DNA of 64,000 bases from contig JBGSIA010000096.1 in NCBI GenBank assembly GCA_041751935.1, forward strand, positions 1 to 64,000. The letters run 5' to 3'. The translations under genes were made by a program, and so were the position numbers. Source of the stretch: JBBSJZ01 sp041751935. GTDB taxonomy: Bacteria > Planctomycetota > Planctomycetia > Pirellulales > Pirellulaceae. Of the stretch, positions 41,981-50,940 are shown in pieces. Positions within the stretch are counted from its first letter, which is position 1. Every line of letters starts with the position of its first letter. A model generated the notes under the pieces. The model was not told the DNA's origin and ran no database searches. It worked only from the letters and a program-made list of their open reading frames with translations.

Positions 41981-43419
41981 CAAACGTCAAACCATTCTCG
42001 CTTTTGATCCGTCATCCATTCCGTTGACTCGGTTGGCCCCCACAGGCCAGCGTCGTATGTATGCAATTGGGGAGCTGCTGGACTTTTCCAAGCCGCGATA
42101 ATTGGGTCAATAATTCCCCACGCGAGTTCGACCTCGTCGCTGCGAGCAAACAAACTCGCATCGCCAACAATCGAATCCAGCAGCAACCGCTGGTAAGCGT
42201 CTGGATTCGCTTCCCCTGCCCCTGCGGACTGGAAGCTGAAATCCAAGGTACTGGTTCGAGTTTTCATTTCCGAGTCTGGTACCTTTGTCTCGAACATCAG
42301 TTGGATGCCTTCGGCAGGCTGAATTTGAATCACCAAGCGGTTGCCCACGGGCGTTCTCGTCTTATGTCCGAACAGAATGTGCGGTACCTCACGGAACTGG
42401 ATCACGATTTGCGTGGTGCGACAGGACATCCCTTTACCACTGCGCAAGTAAAATGGTACGCCTCGCCAACGCCAATTGTCGCAATACAGCTTCAGAACCG
42501 CAAAGGTCTCTGTTTGGCTGCCTTTCGGCACGCCTTCTTCCTTTAGGTAACCATTGTATTGGCCACGAACCGTATTGTTGGCAAAGTCACTGCCGGTCAT
42601 CTGGCGAATGCTGTGCAGTACCTTGACCTTTTCATCGCGAACCAATGCCGCATCAAATCGAGCCGGCGGTTCCATCGCGGTGATCATCATCAGTTGCAGG
42701 ATATGATTCTGGAACATGTCGCGCAGAATACCGGACGAATCGTAGTATCCGGCGCGCCGACCGATAATCACTTCCTCAGCGACAGTGATTTGAACATGAT
42801 CGACAAAATTGCGATTCCAAATTGGTTCAAAGATACTGTTCGCAAAACGCATCGCAAAAATGTTTTGGACCGTTTCCTTGCCCAGATAATGATCGATACG
42901 ATAGATCTGATCTTCGCGGAACATGTGGTGGATGGATTCGTTTAGAGCGCGCGCAGTATTCAAGTCCGTACCAAACGGTTTCTCGATGATCACACGGCGA
43001 TAGCCATCGCTGTCGTCTGCCAAACCGGCTTGTCCCAGTTGACGAATTGCTTCTTCGTACAATTGCGGCATCGTTGACAAGTAGTAAACGCGACCGCTTG
43101 ACTGTCCACTTTCGATTTCATCAAGAAACTTGGCCAGCGAAGTGAAATCCTTGGGATCCTTGATGTCGCCAGCTTGATAAAAGATGTTTTTCGAGAACTT
43201 TTCCCAAGTCTCGTTGTCAAAGCTGCCGCCGGTGAACTTGCTGGTTGATTCTCTCAGCGCGGCACGCCATTGGTCGTGCTCGTAAGGACTTCGCGAGACA
43301 CCGACTATTCGAGTCGATTCCGGCAACCGTTTTTTCTTAAACAAGCTGTAAATGGCCGGAACCAATTTCCGGCTGGTCAAGTCACCGGACGCGCCAAAGA
43401 TTACGATCGTATGGGCCAT
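41959..43419 (-). CDS. zwf: Glucose-6-phosphate 1-dehydrogenase
   Basis: A 486-aa protein. NADP-binding GASGDLTSRKLVPA at residues 9-22, active-site RIDHYLGKE near 175-183, and the C-terminal catalytic domain (FQNHILQLMMITAMEPP) are standard for Zwf. It oxidises glucose-6-phosphate to 6-phosphogluconolactone and supplies NADPH. Neither pgl nor gnd is adjacent. The final residues and stop come from the second unit of a tandem repeat, so the very end could have been altered by its duplication. It follows, after about 110 bases, the membrane protein gene at 43531-45996. Confidence 0.97.
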   Translation of the reverse strand: MAHTIVIFGASGDLTSRKLVPAIYSLFKKKRLPESTRIVGVSRSPYEHDQWRAALRESTSKFTGGSFDNETWEKFSKNIFYQAGDIKDPKDFTSLAKFLDEIESGQSSGRVYYLSTMPQLYEEAIRQLGQAGLADDSDGYRRVIIEKPFGTDLNTARALNESIHHMFREDQIYRIDHYLGKETVQNIFAMRFANSIFEPIWNRNFVDHVQITVAEEVIIGRRAGYYDSSGILRDMFQNHILQLMMITAMEPPARFDAALVRDEKVKVLHSIRQMTGSDFANNTVRGQYNGYLKEEGVPKGSQTETFAVLKLYCDNWRWRGVPFYLRSGKGMSCRTTQIVIQFREVPHILFGHKTRTPVGNRLVIQIQPAEGIQLMFETKVPDSEMKTRTSTLDFSFQSAGAGEANPDAYQRLLLDSIVGDASLFARSDEVELAWGIIDPIIAAWKSPAAPQLHTYDAGLWGPTESTEWMTDQKREWFDVCPVLRAP

Positions 43420-43530
43420 TTACAGTCTCCGGCTGCTGTGTGGAAGAAGCGAAGTTTACCTACATCAAAGTTTGTCGATGCTTACTGTAAACTCATCCGT
43501 AGCGTCCGAGTAGCCGGGACTAAACGTGAA

Positions 43531-45996
43531 TCAGGCTTCAGGAACTGCTTCAGGCCAGCGAATATCGCCCTTCTTTGCACGAACCTCCCATTTTTTTACG
43601 TCAGCGGATCGACGGATCGCGTTGTCTTGGTCGGCGCGATAGTTCAACGTTGTGCCGGTGATTCGCTTCAAGTTTTGCAGGGCCAGCACACGAACGGACA
43701 TGGACGGTGAATCGAGCAGACTGACCAACTTTGCGTCCATGCCGGATTTCAGTTGCTCCTGGGAATACCCGGTAAGCAGCTCGAATAGTTGGTCACGATC
43801 CGCCGATTCCATGCGTGCGATCGCCATTTGCAAGTTCTCTGCCGATTGGGCACTCTCGTCGACGACGGACATCAGGGTAAGATAATGGTCATCCCAATAG
43901 GCTTTCTGGCGTGAATTGTTCAGGATCCCGTCGCCACCAAAGTAGACATCGCCACGACCGAGTTGCAACAGACATCTCGCCGCCAATGCTCCGACTTCCG
44001 TTCGCCGAAACGACACCGCCTCGCGCAGCGACAGTTCGATGGGTTCCTTGTCCGATAACAAAGATAACAGTCCACTTCTGGCGAGCGAGTCGATCGAGGT
44101 CTCGTTCACATCGGGCTCATCAATCCATTCTGGGATCTCCTTGGCAACTGATGGCACTGGATCCGCAGCACCATTGAGCTGCCATTGCTGGCCTGTGTCG
44201 AGCGTCGCCGAGACCGCACCGCTTGTTAACGCGGCCGCTCCCTGAACAATCATCAACGTGGCTTCCGGAGTGCGTGACGTATCGACCAAGGGATCGGCAC
44301 CGGCGGCACGAGAATGGCTCAGTGTTATTGCGAGCAATGAGTCGGGACTAGAAAATTTGACAGTGACGGGACGATCACCAAGTGACACGCGAGCAACTTG
44401 ATCTGGCGACTGTTGACGCAACAGCAACAGACCTCGATACAATTCCAACCCAACCTCTTCGCCCTCTTGCGTCAAACTGATTTCTGTCGGTCCTGACATG
44501 GTGATGTTCAACCCGTCGGACGCTTGCAATTTAGCGCGAAACGTTGGCGCACAATTCACGATCATCTGCGTGGTTACCGCTCCACCGCTGGCTAGCCGTT
44601 GCCACTCGGTATCCGCGGTGCGAACAGCAACCAGCGTGCTGTCGCTCAACAACGTCGCCACCCCGGTTGGAGCTTCAGCAGCGGGTACTTCGACAACTGC
44701 AGGAGCGACCGGTTGGACGACAGGCTGAGGCTCGACAGATGCAGTGGGCTCGGATGCTGGCGATGCTGTAGCCATTTCTGGCTGCTTTATTTCCGGCTGT
44801 TCCGCGGCGGGCTGTGAATCCATCTTCGTCGCTACTTCGGCAACAGCAGCAGGTGCGACAGCATCACTATTGCCCGCTATCGGATCTGGAGTACGAGCGG
44901 GCTCTGGCGACGGTTGCGATGTTTCGCTTGAAGATGCATCCACCGCTGATGCCGGTTCCTGCATACTTGTTCCAGGTTGAGCAACGTTTGGCTCAGGCAG
45001 TGAATCGTCGACTGTTTTTGACTCACCCGCCGTGTCCGAGTTTCGTGCTGGTTCACCCACCGGTATCATCGGTGGTGCCATTTCCGCAGGCACCTCGATC
45101 TCTGTGCTAGATGCAGCTTGATCGTTAAGTTGTGACGCAGACACCGGTTCATCCTTATCTCCCGGTACCGAATCGATGTAGTCCACATGTTCATCGCCAT
45201 CCATTTTCGCCGCGCGATGATTCAGCAGCGGCGAGAAAATTTGCGACAGCGCAAACAGTAGTACGCCAGCAAGCGCCAACGAGACCAACCATGGTGTTAT
45301 CCGCGAAGGCCGAATCGGGTCCGCATACATATCGGTACGATGCGTAGGACGAGGGCGACTACCCGCGATCGCTGCAGCATCGGGGGCATTCGCTTCTTCA
45401 TTGACAAGGCCCGCATTCCGCAATCGAGTCGGTGCATCACTGACGCCAGAATCGGCTGGCCCGACAGGACGAACGGCTGGGCCAGCACTGGTTAGGCTGG
45501 ACGTGGGCGTTTCAGAATTCGCCGAGTCCAGCCCCAACGTCGGTTCGTCGGGAATCGCCAATGAAGAAAATGTATCGGCAGTCGATATCGTCGCAAACTG
45601 CTTTGCCTCGTCCGACTGCGGCAGACCATAAATTCGTTCTCGCAAGGTGGGAGATACTTCCGCCGGCTTCCCCAAAACCATGGTCAGAATCTGGTGACAT
45701 CCGGCCGCTTCGGCAAGCAGCGGCTCAGACTCCAAGCAAGCTCGCTCGATTTCAGCCACCTGCTCGTTCGGCAACGTGCTATCTAGATACTCGCTAATCA
45801 CATTCGCATCTTCGATAGGCCCAACCGCGTCCGGCGACGGGGCGCTCAGCGCCCGCAACGACAACGATGCACGAATTCGCTGGACCAATTGCGAGGCGAA
45901 TCCGCTCTCGGCAATCTTTCCTCGTAAAGTCTCAGACGACTCGCGATCGAGCGTGTTGTCCAAGTAGGCCAATAGGGTGCGAAGGGTCAAACGCAT
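43531..45996 (-). CDS. Large single-pass membrane protein with FecR-like region (anti-sigma-factor-like)
   Basis: An 821-aa protein from MRLTLRTLLAYLDN; a GTG nine bases earlier is also in frame. Residues 1-125 are helical and carry the start RLTLRTLLAYLDNTLD that I know from planctomycete proteins of unknown role. One membrane helix is near 235-255 (ITPWLVSLALAGVLLFALS), after a Pro/Ser/Ala-rich stretch. A long acidic Ala/Pro-rich linker follows and then beta-rich sequence with FecR character (LNITMSGPTEISLTQEGEEV, ATLMIVQGAAALTSG) and a helical repeat-like end. A cytoplasmic N-terminus with an exported sensor half is the likely topology. It is divergent from the glycosyltransferase operon. 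Confidence 0.6.
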   Translation of the reverse strand: MRLTLRTLLAYLDNTLDRESSETLRGKIAESGFASQLVQRIRASLSLRALSAPSPDAVGPIEDANVISEYLDSTLPNEQVAEIERACLESEPLLAEAAGCHQILTMVLGKPAEVSPTLRERIYGLPQSDEAKQFATISTADTFSSLAIPDEPTLGLDSANSETPTSSLTSAGPAVRPVGPADSGVSDAPTRLRNAGLVNEEANAPDAAAIAGSRPRPTHRTDMYADPIRPSRITPWLVSLALAGVLLFALSQIFSPLLNHRAAKMDGDEHVDYIDSVPGDKDEPVSASQLNDQAASSTEIEVPAEMAPPMIPVGEPARNSDTAGESKTVDDSLPEPNVAQPGTSMQEPASAVDASSSETSQPSPEPARTPDPIAGNSDAVAPAAVAEVATKMDSQPAAEQPEIKQPEMATASPASEPTASVEPQPVVQPVAPAVVEVPAAEAPTGVATLLSDSTLVAVRTADTEWQRLASGGAVTTQMIVNCAPTFRAKLQASDGLNITMSGPTEISLTQEGEEVGLELYRGLLLLRQQSPDQVARVSLGDRPVTVKFSSPDSLLAITLSHSRAAGADPLVDTSRTPEATLMIVQGAAALTSGAVSATLDTGQQWQLNGAADPVPSVAKEIPEWIDEPDVNETSIDSLARSGLLSLLSDKEPIELSLREAVSFRRTEVGALAARCLLQLGRGDVYFGGDGILNNSRQKAYWDDHYLTLMSVVDESAQSAENLQMAIARMESADRDQLFELLTGYSQEQLKSGMDAKLVSLLDSPSMSVRVLALQNLKRITGTTLNYRADQDNAIRRSADVKKWEVRAKKGDIRWPEAVPEA

Positions 45997-46108
45997 GGAA
46001 ATCACTTAAAAACGACAGTGTTTCAATCAATGAACAAGCCACTACCGGTATTAGTGGCTCGCTTCGTGGCTATCCGTGCAAAAACGCAGGAAAAATTTCT
46101 CTGAGATC

Positions 46109-46122
46109 CGTTCCGCGGAACG
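46109..46122. promoter_or_regulatory. 14-bp perfect palindrome in the divergent intergenic region
   Basis: CGTTCCGCGGAACG is a perfect dyad and lies midway between the membrane protein gene and the glycosyltransferase operon. A second dyad, GCATCG-CGG-CGATGC, follows about 35 bases later. Operator sites are plausible, but no regulator is known here. Confidence 0.3.
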
Positions 46123-46217
46123 AAATATCACGGTGTACGATATCGCCAGCATCGCGGCGATGCCGCTGGTACCGCCCGAGGTCTGCGGTATCGCCCCCTT
46201 CACGAAAGGTACAAGAC

Positions 46218-47213
46218 TTGACTCTACCGACGACGACAAAGCACCTGGCAATCGACCATCCAGGGACGGATATTTCGATTGTCATCCCGGTTTATAACGG
46301 AGCTGATTCGATCGCTTTGGTCGTCCAACGCGTTCGTGAGACGTTCGCGAACTGCCGCTGCCAAATCGTGCTGGTCAACGATGGCTCGCAAGACCATTCC
46401 GAATCCGTTTGTCGAGCATTGGTCGAACAGCACGCCAACCAAATCGTGTTCGTACAACTGGCAAGAAACTTTGGCGAACACAACGCGGTGATCTGCGGAC
46501 TCAATCATGCTGCGGGCGACTTCGTTGCGATTATGGACGATGACGCGCAAAATCCGCCGGAGGAGATTCCGCGGATGCTCCAGCATTTAAAAGACAACAA
46601 TCTTGACGTTGTCTTCGGTCGCTACCTGGAGCGAAAACATGTCTGGTACCGTCAACTTGGCAGTTACTTCAATGACCGCGTCGCGGTGCTGATGCTGCGT
46701 AAGCCTCGGGATCTGTACCTTTCCAGCTTCAAAGTGATGTCCCGTTTCGTCGTCGACGAGATCATCAAATACCGAGGCCCATTTCCCTATATCGATGGGC
46801 TGATTTGCCAGTCGACATCGCGTTTGGGCCAGCTCGACGTGAAACATGATCAGCGACTGGTGGGTGAGTCCGGCTACACGCTAAGGAAACTCATTCGGCT
46901 GTGGTTGAACATGTTCCTGGGTTTCTCGATATTACCGCTAAGACTATCTATATTCCTGGGTTTTTTGTTTTCCCTGGTAAGTGTATTCGCGCTTTTGGCG
47001 ATCATTGTCGATAAACTGTGGATTAACCCCAATGTGACCGTGGGAATTCCCACTTTGTTCGTCTGTGTGGCAATGTTCTCCGGTGTCCAGCTCATCGTGC
47101 TCGGAACAATCGGCGAATACGTGGGGCGAGTTTTTTTATACACCGGTGGTCGACCTATTTTTGTTGAACGATATGCCATCCGCCAATGCGACCGAAGCGA
47201 CGAATCTTTTTGA
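46218..47213 (+). CDS. GT2 glycosyltransferase, polyprenyl-phosphate (ArnC/GtrB/DPM1-like)
   Basis: A 331-aa protein. The GT2 core has ISIVIPVYNGADSIALVV near residue 21, LVNDGSQDHSE near 55, and the acidic metal-binding FVAIMDDDAQNPPEE near 99. Two membrane helices lie at the C-terminus (LRLSIFLGFLFSLVSVFALL; FVCVAMFSGVQLIVLGTIGE), as in enzymes that place a sugar on undecaprenyl phosphate. No ATG fits; the best start is TTG 46218 (LTLPTTTKHL) with AAAGGT eight bases upstream. It is the first gene of a four-gene operon and the next gene starts inside it. Confidence 0.88.
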   Translation: MTLPTTTKHLAIDHPGTDISIVIPVYNGADSIALVVQRVRETFANCRCQIVLVNDGSQDHSESVCRALVEQHANQIVFVQLARNFGEHNAVICGLNHAAGDFVAIMDDDAQNPPEEIPRMLQHLKDNNLDVVFGRYLERKHVWYRQLGSYFNDRVAVLMLRKPRDLYLSSFKVMSRFVVDEIIKYRGPFPYIDGLICQSTSRLGQLDVKHDQRLVGESGYTLRKLIRLWLNMFLGFSILPLRLSIFLGFLFSLVSVFALLAIIVDKLWINPNVTVGIPTLFVCVAMFSGVQLIVLGTIGEYVGRVFLYTGGRPIFVERYAIRQCDRSDESF

Positions 47214-48189
47214 CGGCAAGCGTGTATTGATCACCGGAGGCGTTGGCTTCATTGGAAGTAATCTCGCACAAAGACTTGTGGAGCTATCCGCCAACGTCAC
47301 GCTGGTTGACTCGATGATTCCTCGGTACGGTGCAACGCTCGACAATGTTGCTGAATTTGCCGATCGGCTACGAGTTAACTTTTCGGACATTCGCGATGCT
47401 CATAGCATGCGTTACCTAGTTCGCGACCACGACTACATTTTCAGTCTGGCCGGTCAAGTTAGTCACATTGACAGCATGCTTGATCCACTGACGGATCTGG
47501 ATATCAATTGTCGAGCCCAGTTGTCCTTGCTCGAAGCATGCCGTTTAAACAATCCTGAGGTCCGTTTGGTTTTTGCTGGCACGCGACAAGTCTACGGTCG
47601 TCCGCAAAGCTTCCCCGTCACCGAAGATCATCCTTTGGTACCGGCTGACGCAAACGGGGTCAGCAATCTCGCTGCTGAAATGTATTTTTCACTATATCAT
47701 CGCGTTTATAAGATGCAGACAGTCAATTTACGATTGACGAATACCTATGGTCCGCGCATGGATCTGCACAGCGATCAAAAAGGGTTCATGGGCGTATTTA
47801 TTCGCCGAGCCCTGCGGGGCGATCGAATTCAGCTCTATGGCGACGGAGAGCAACGGCGAGACTTTAACTACATTAGTGACGTCGTCGACGCACTGCTGCT
47901 TGCTGCCAACGGTAACGATTCGATTTGGGGAAACTCATTTAACCTCGGTTTCCCCCAAAGTCATAGCTTGCGTGAAGTCGTACATTTCCTCAGTCGGCAT
48001 GCGCAGTTTGATTTCGAGACCGTCCCCTTTCCCTCGGATCGAAAAGCAATCGACATCGGCGATTACATCGCTGATTTTTCGCTGTTCAACCAAGCTACTG
48101 GATGGACTCCCAAAGTATCGCTCGTGGATGGGATTCAGGCAACGATTCGATACTTTTTGAAAAAGCCCGTAAGGTGGAGCAATGGATGA
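47173..48189 (+). CDS. Extended SDR (NAD-dependent epimerase/dehydratase) with a degenerate YXXXK
   Basis: A 338-aa protein from MPSANATEAT. The dinucleotide motif is LITGGVGFIGSNLA (19-32) and the NTYGPR signature near 190 is intact, so NAD and nucleotide-sugar binding are likely. At the catalytic site the Tyr-X3-Lys pair is replaced by Asn161 and Asn165 (ANGVSNLAAE). Related SDRs with Asn in place of Tyr usually keep the Lys. Decarboxylase, dehydratase or reductase action cannot be decided, and it may be inactive or unusual. It overlaps the glycosyltransferase gene by 41 bases and the aminotransferase gene by eight. Confidence 0.82.
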   Translation: MPSANATEATNLFDGKRVLITGGVGFIGSNLAQRLVELSANVTLVDSMIPRYGATLDNVAEFADRLRVNFSDIRDAHSMRYLVRDHDYIFSLAGQVSHIDSMLDPLTDLDINCRAQLSLLEACRLNNPEVRLVFAGTRQVYGRPQSFPVTEDHPLVPADANGVSNLAAEMYFSLYHRVYKMQTVNLRLTNTYGPRMDLHSDQKGFMGVFIRRALRGDRIQLYGDGEQRRDFNYISDVVDALLLAANGNDSIWGNSFNLGFPQSHSLREVVHFLSRHAQFDFETVPFPSDRKAIDIGDYIADFSLFNQATGWTPKVSLVDGIQATIRYFLKKPVRWSNG

Positions 48190-49279
48190 GACAATCCCCG
48201 CCTTTGACTACCGCCGTGAGCTAGCAACTTACCGAGCAGAAATCGATGCTGCCGTTTCTCGTGTTCTCGATTCGGGCTGGTTGATTCTTGGGGAGGAAGT
48301 GACGTTGTTCGAACAAGAGTTTGCTGCTCAGATCGGCGTCAAGCACGCGATCGGAGTTGCGTCAGGAACGGATGCGCTTATTCTGGCCCTGCGAGCTTGC
48401 GGAATACAGCCTGGGGATGAAGTCGTATCCGTTGCCAATACCGCCGTTCCCACCGTTTCGGCAATTCGAGCCGTCGGGGCGTTGCCGCGATTTATCGATG
48501 TCGATCCGGCAACTCTGCAAATGTGCCCAGTAGCACTCGCAGCCTCACTTTCAAGTCGTACTCGCTGCGTCGTTCCCGTTCACTTGCATGGACATCCTGC
48601 GGAAGCCGCCGAGATCCAGCGGCTCGCGAATTCCCTGACGATTCCTGTGATTGGTGATTGTGCCCAGGCGTTCGGTTCTCGCCTGCATGGCCGCGAGGTG
48701 GGAACGTTTGCTGATATCAGTTGCTATTCATTTTATCCCACCAAGAACCTAGGCGCCTTGGGCGACGGCGGGATGTGTGTGACCGATTGCGATGAGTCAG
48801 CGACAAAATTGCGAGAGTTGCGTCAGTATGGATTTCGCAACGATCGCATCGCACATCGCGAGGGTGTGTGCAGTCGGTTGGACGAGCTGCAAGCCGCAAT
48901 GCTGCGCGTACGTTTGAGGCACTTCGCAGCGGGTCAGCAACATCGACAGCACATCGCCCGGCAGTACTTGCAGCGACTGGCTTTTGCTCCGGTGCAACTT
49001 CCCGTTTCCATGGAAACCGTCGTGCCCTCATGGCACCAGTTCGTTGTTCGCTCGGCGAATCGCGATGCCCTTTGCGAAAAGATGAAACAGCGTGGTGTTG
49101 GGTTTGGCATTCACTATCCCGTACCCATTCACTTAATGCCAGCCTACGAGTTTCTGGGGTACACGCGCGGCTCCCTACCGGTGACTGAGCATGCCGCTAA
49201 GGAAATCCTCTCATTGCCAATGTTTCCTGGTTTGCGTGACGACGAGATCGAACGTGTGATCAACGTTCTTTGCCAGTGA
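48182..49279 (+). CDS. DegT/DnrJ/EryC1 sugar aminotransferase (ArnB-like)
   Basis: A 365-aa PLP enzyme starting MDETIPAFDYRREL. Conserved features are GVASGTDALILALRA near 58, IGDCAQAFGSRLHGREVGTF near 159-178, and the PLP lysine Lys188 in CYSFYPTKNLGALGDGG. It is expected to place an amino group on a nucleotide-bound keto sugar with glutamate as donor. Its ATG overlaps the end of the SDR gene by eight bases, and its stop overlaps the methyltransferase start (TGATG). Confidence 0.93.
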   Translation: MDETIPAFDYRRELATYRAEIDAAVSRVLDSGWLILGEEVTLFEQEFAAQIGVKHAIGVASGTDALILALRACGIQPGDEVVSVANTAVPTVSAIRAVGALPRFIDVDPATLQMCPVALAASLSSRTRCVVPVHLHGHPAEAAEIQRLANSLTIPVIGDCAQAFGSRLHGREVGTFADISCYSFYPTKNLGALGDGGMCVTDCDESATKLRELRQYGFRNDRIAHREGVCSRLDELQAAMLRVRLRHFAAGQQHRQHIARQYLQRLAFAPVQLPVSMETVVPSWHQFVVRSANRDALCEKMKQRGVGFGIHYPVPIHLMPAYEFLGYTRGSLPVTEHAAKEILSLPMFPGLRDDEIERVINVLCQ

Positions 49280-50043
49280 TGAATCCACGTGAATACGAAA
49301 TCATGTCAGCCGTCGAAGCCGATCACTGGTGGTACCGCTCGCTGCGTGATTTAATGCTTCGCACCCTGATCCGTTTCGGACGCGAGTTGCCCGGTAGGCC
49401 AAATATCTTGGATGCTGGTTGTGGAACCGGCGAAAATTTGCGGTTTCTTCAAAGGCATTTCCAGCCCAGCTATCTCGGCGGTTTTGACTGCTCCGAGCAA
49501 GCAACACGGCACGCGAAATCCAAATGTAGCGACGCTGATATTTACCTGTCCGATATTCGCTCGCCGGAATTGCACTGTGACGATCTTGACGTTGTCATCA
49601 GTTGCGATGTGATTTACATCCCAGGACTGGATGCAACTCAGGAAGGATTAAAAAAGATCGTCCGATCGATGCGTTCCGGTGGTCTGCTGATAATTAATTT
49701 GCCAGCCTACAACTGGCTGCGGAGCGATCATGATTTGGCGATTCGAACCAGCGAACGATTCGTGGCATCCGAGCTACGAAAATTGCTCAACGAGTTAGGG
49801 TTACAAGAAAAACTGATCACCTATCGTTTGTGTGGACTGCTTCCGTTGTTGGTCGCCAGTCGATTGCCTTCGATGCTCCGTCCGAGTCCAGACGCTTCGG
49901 CGGCAGCTTCCGCGCTGAAGCCCGCAGGTTGGTTGGCCAATGCATTTTTTGGTGGAACGATGCAAGTGGAGAACGGATTGATCAATTTGGGGCTCGCCAT
50001 GCCCTTTGGCAGTTCCCTGTTCGCTGTCGGCCAGAAATCCTAG
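49279..50043 (+). CDS. Class I SAM-dependent methyltransferase
   Basis: A 254-aa protein starting MNPREYEIMSAVEADHWWYR. Motif I is ILDAGCGTGENLRFL near 45; the acidic motif II lies in LGGFDCSEQAT and motif IV-type ISCDVIYIPGLD near 110. The N-terminal HWWYRSLRDLM segment is typical of methyltransferases in bacterial glycan clusters. It may methylate the amino or hydroxyl group of the sugar made by the operon. Its start overlaps the aminotransferase stop. It is the last gene of the operon. Confidence 0.88.
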   Translation: MNPREYEIMSAVEADHWWYRSLRDLMLRTLIRFGRELPGRPNILDAGCGTGENLRFLQRHFQPSYLGGFDCSEQATRHAKSKCSDADIYLSDIRSPELHCDDLDVVISCDVIYIPGLDATQEGLKKIVRSMRSGGLLIINLPAYNWLRSDHDLAIRTSERFVASELRKLLNELGLQEKLITYRLCGLLPLLVASRLPSMLRPSPDASAAASALKPAGWLANAFFGGTMQVENGLINLGLAMPFGSSLFAVGQKS

Positions 50044-50239
50044 CGTGATAGAAAACGTTTTGATGCCATCGGTTTAGCACTTTCGCCGACGATTAGCGTC
50101 TCGCCATGGAGACAAGAAGTAGATTCGCCGAATTTATTTTAAATCGATTGTCCGGAGGCGACGGCGCCTGCGTTATGGAATGTCAGAGGGCCCTGTTCAG
50201 GGCTCGCAACTAAACCTTTGACGCAGTAAGGAACCTCAC

Positions 50240-50896
50240 ATGATTCGTACTCAACTCACCGACATCATCATCGTGTTGGACCGTTCGGGTTCGATGGCCT
50301 CGGTACGCGACGCGACGATTGACGCATTCAACGGATATGTTCGGTCACAGCAGGATGGACCGGGTAACGTCCAGTTGTCGCTTATCCAATTCGATGACCA
50401 ATATGAACCGGTAATGACGTGCGTGCCAATCGCCAAAGTCCGCGACTTGGACACTCGAACTTATCAACCGCGGGGATGCACCGCGCTATTGGATGCAATC
50501 GGACGGACGATTGTTTCCACAGGAAAACGACTGAGAAAAATGCGTGAGAACGAACGGCCAGATAAAGTGCTATTCGTTGTTCAAACGGATGGGTTTGAGA
50601 ATGCCAGCAAGCAATTCAAACCACACCAAATCAGCGAGATGATCGCGGAGCAGCGAGATAAGTACTCGTGGCAGTTTGTGTTCCTGGGTGCGAACCAAGA
50701 CGCGATCATGTCAGCGGCAAGATTTGGAATTCCTGCTGCTGCGGCTTTGTCTTATGGAGGCACTCAGGCGGGAACGATGGCAGCGTTCAATGCACTCGGC
50801 GCGAGAACACGTGCCTACCGCGAGGCTCAAAGCCCTGAAGAAGTCATGAACGCGTGCATGTTCCAAGAACACGAACGACGGCAAGCTAAAGACTAA
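50240..50896 (+). CDS. von Willebrand factor A domain protein
   Basis: A 218-aa cytoplasmic protein made of one vWA domain. The MIDAS metal site is complete: DRSGSMAS at 14-21, the threonine in RGCTALLDAIG near 79 and the aspartate in VQTDGFENAS near 116. AAGGAA lies eight bases before the ATG. No transmembrane helix or secretion signal is present. vWA proteins mediate protein contacts through a bound metal ion. It is convergent with the SPFH gene pair, with only 44 bases between the stops; partner is unknown. Confidence 0.9.
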   Translation: MIRTQLTDIIIVLDRSGSMASVRDATIDAFNGYVRSQQDGPGNVQLSLIQFDDQYEPVMTCVPIAKVRDLDTRTYQPRGCTALLDAIGRTIVSTGKRLRKMRENERPDKVLFVVQTDGFENASKQFKPHQISEMIAEQRDKYSWQFVFLGANQDAIMSAARFGIPAAAALSYGGTQAGTMAAFNALGARTRAYREAQSPEEVMNACMFQEHERRQAKD

Positions 50897-50940
50897 TTTG
50901 GAATCTGAAAAACGGTTCTCCACGAACGGTTCTTGCAGCC

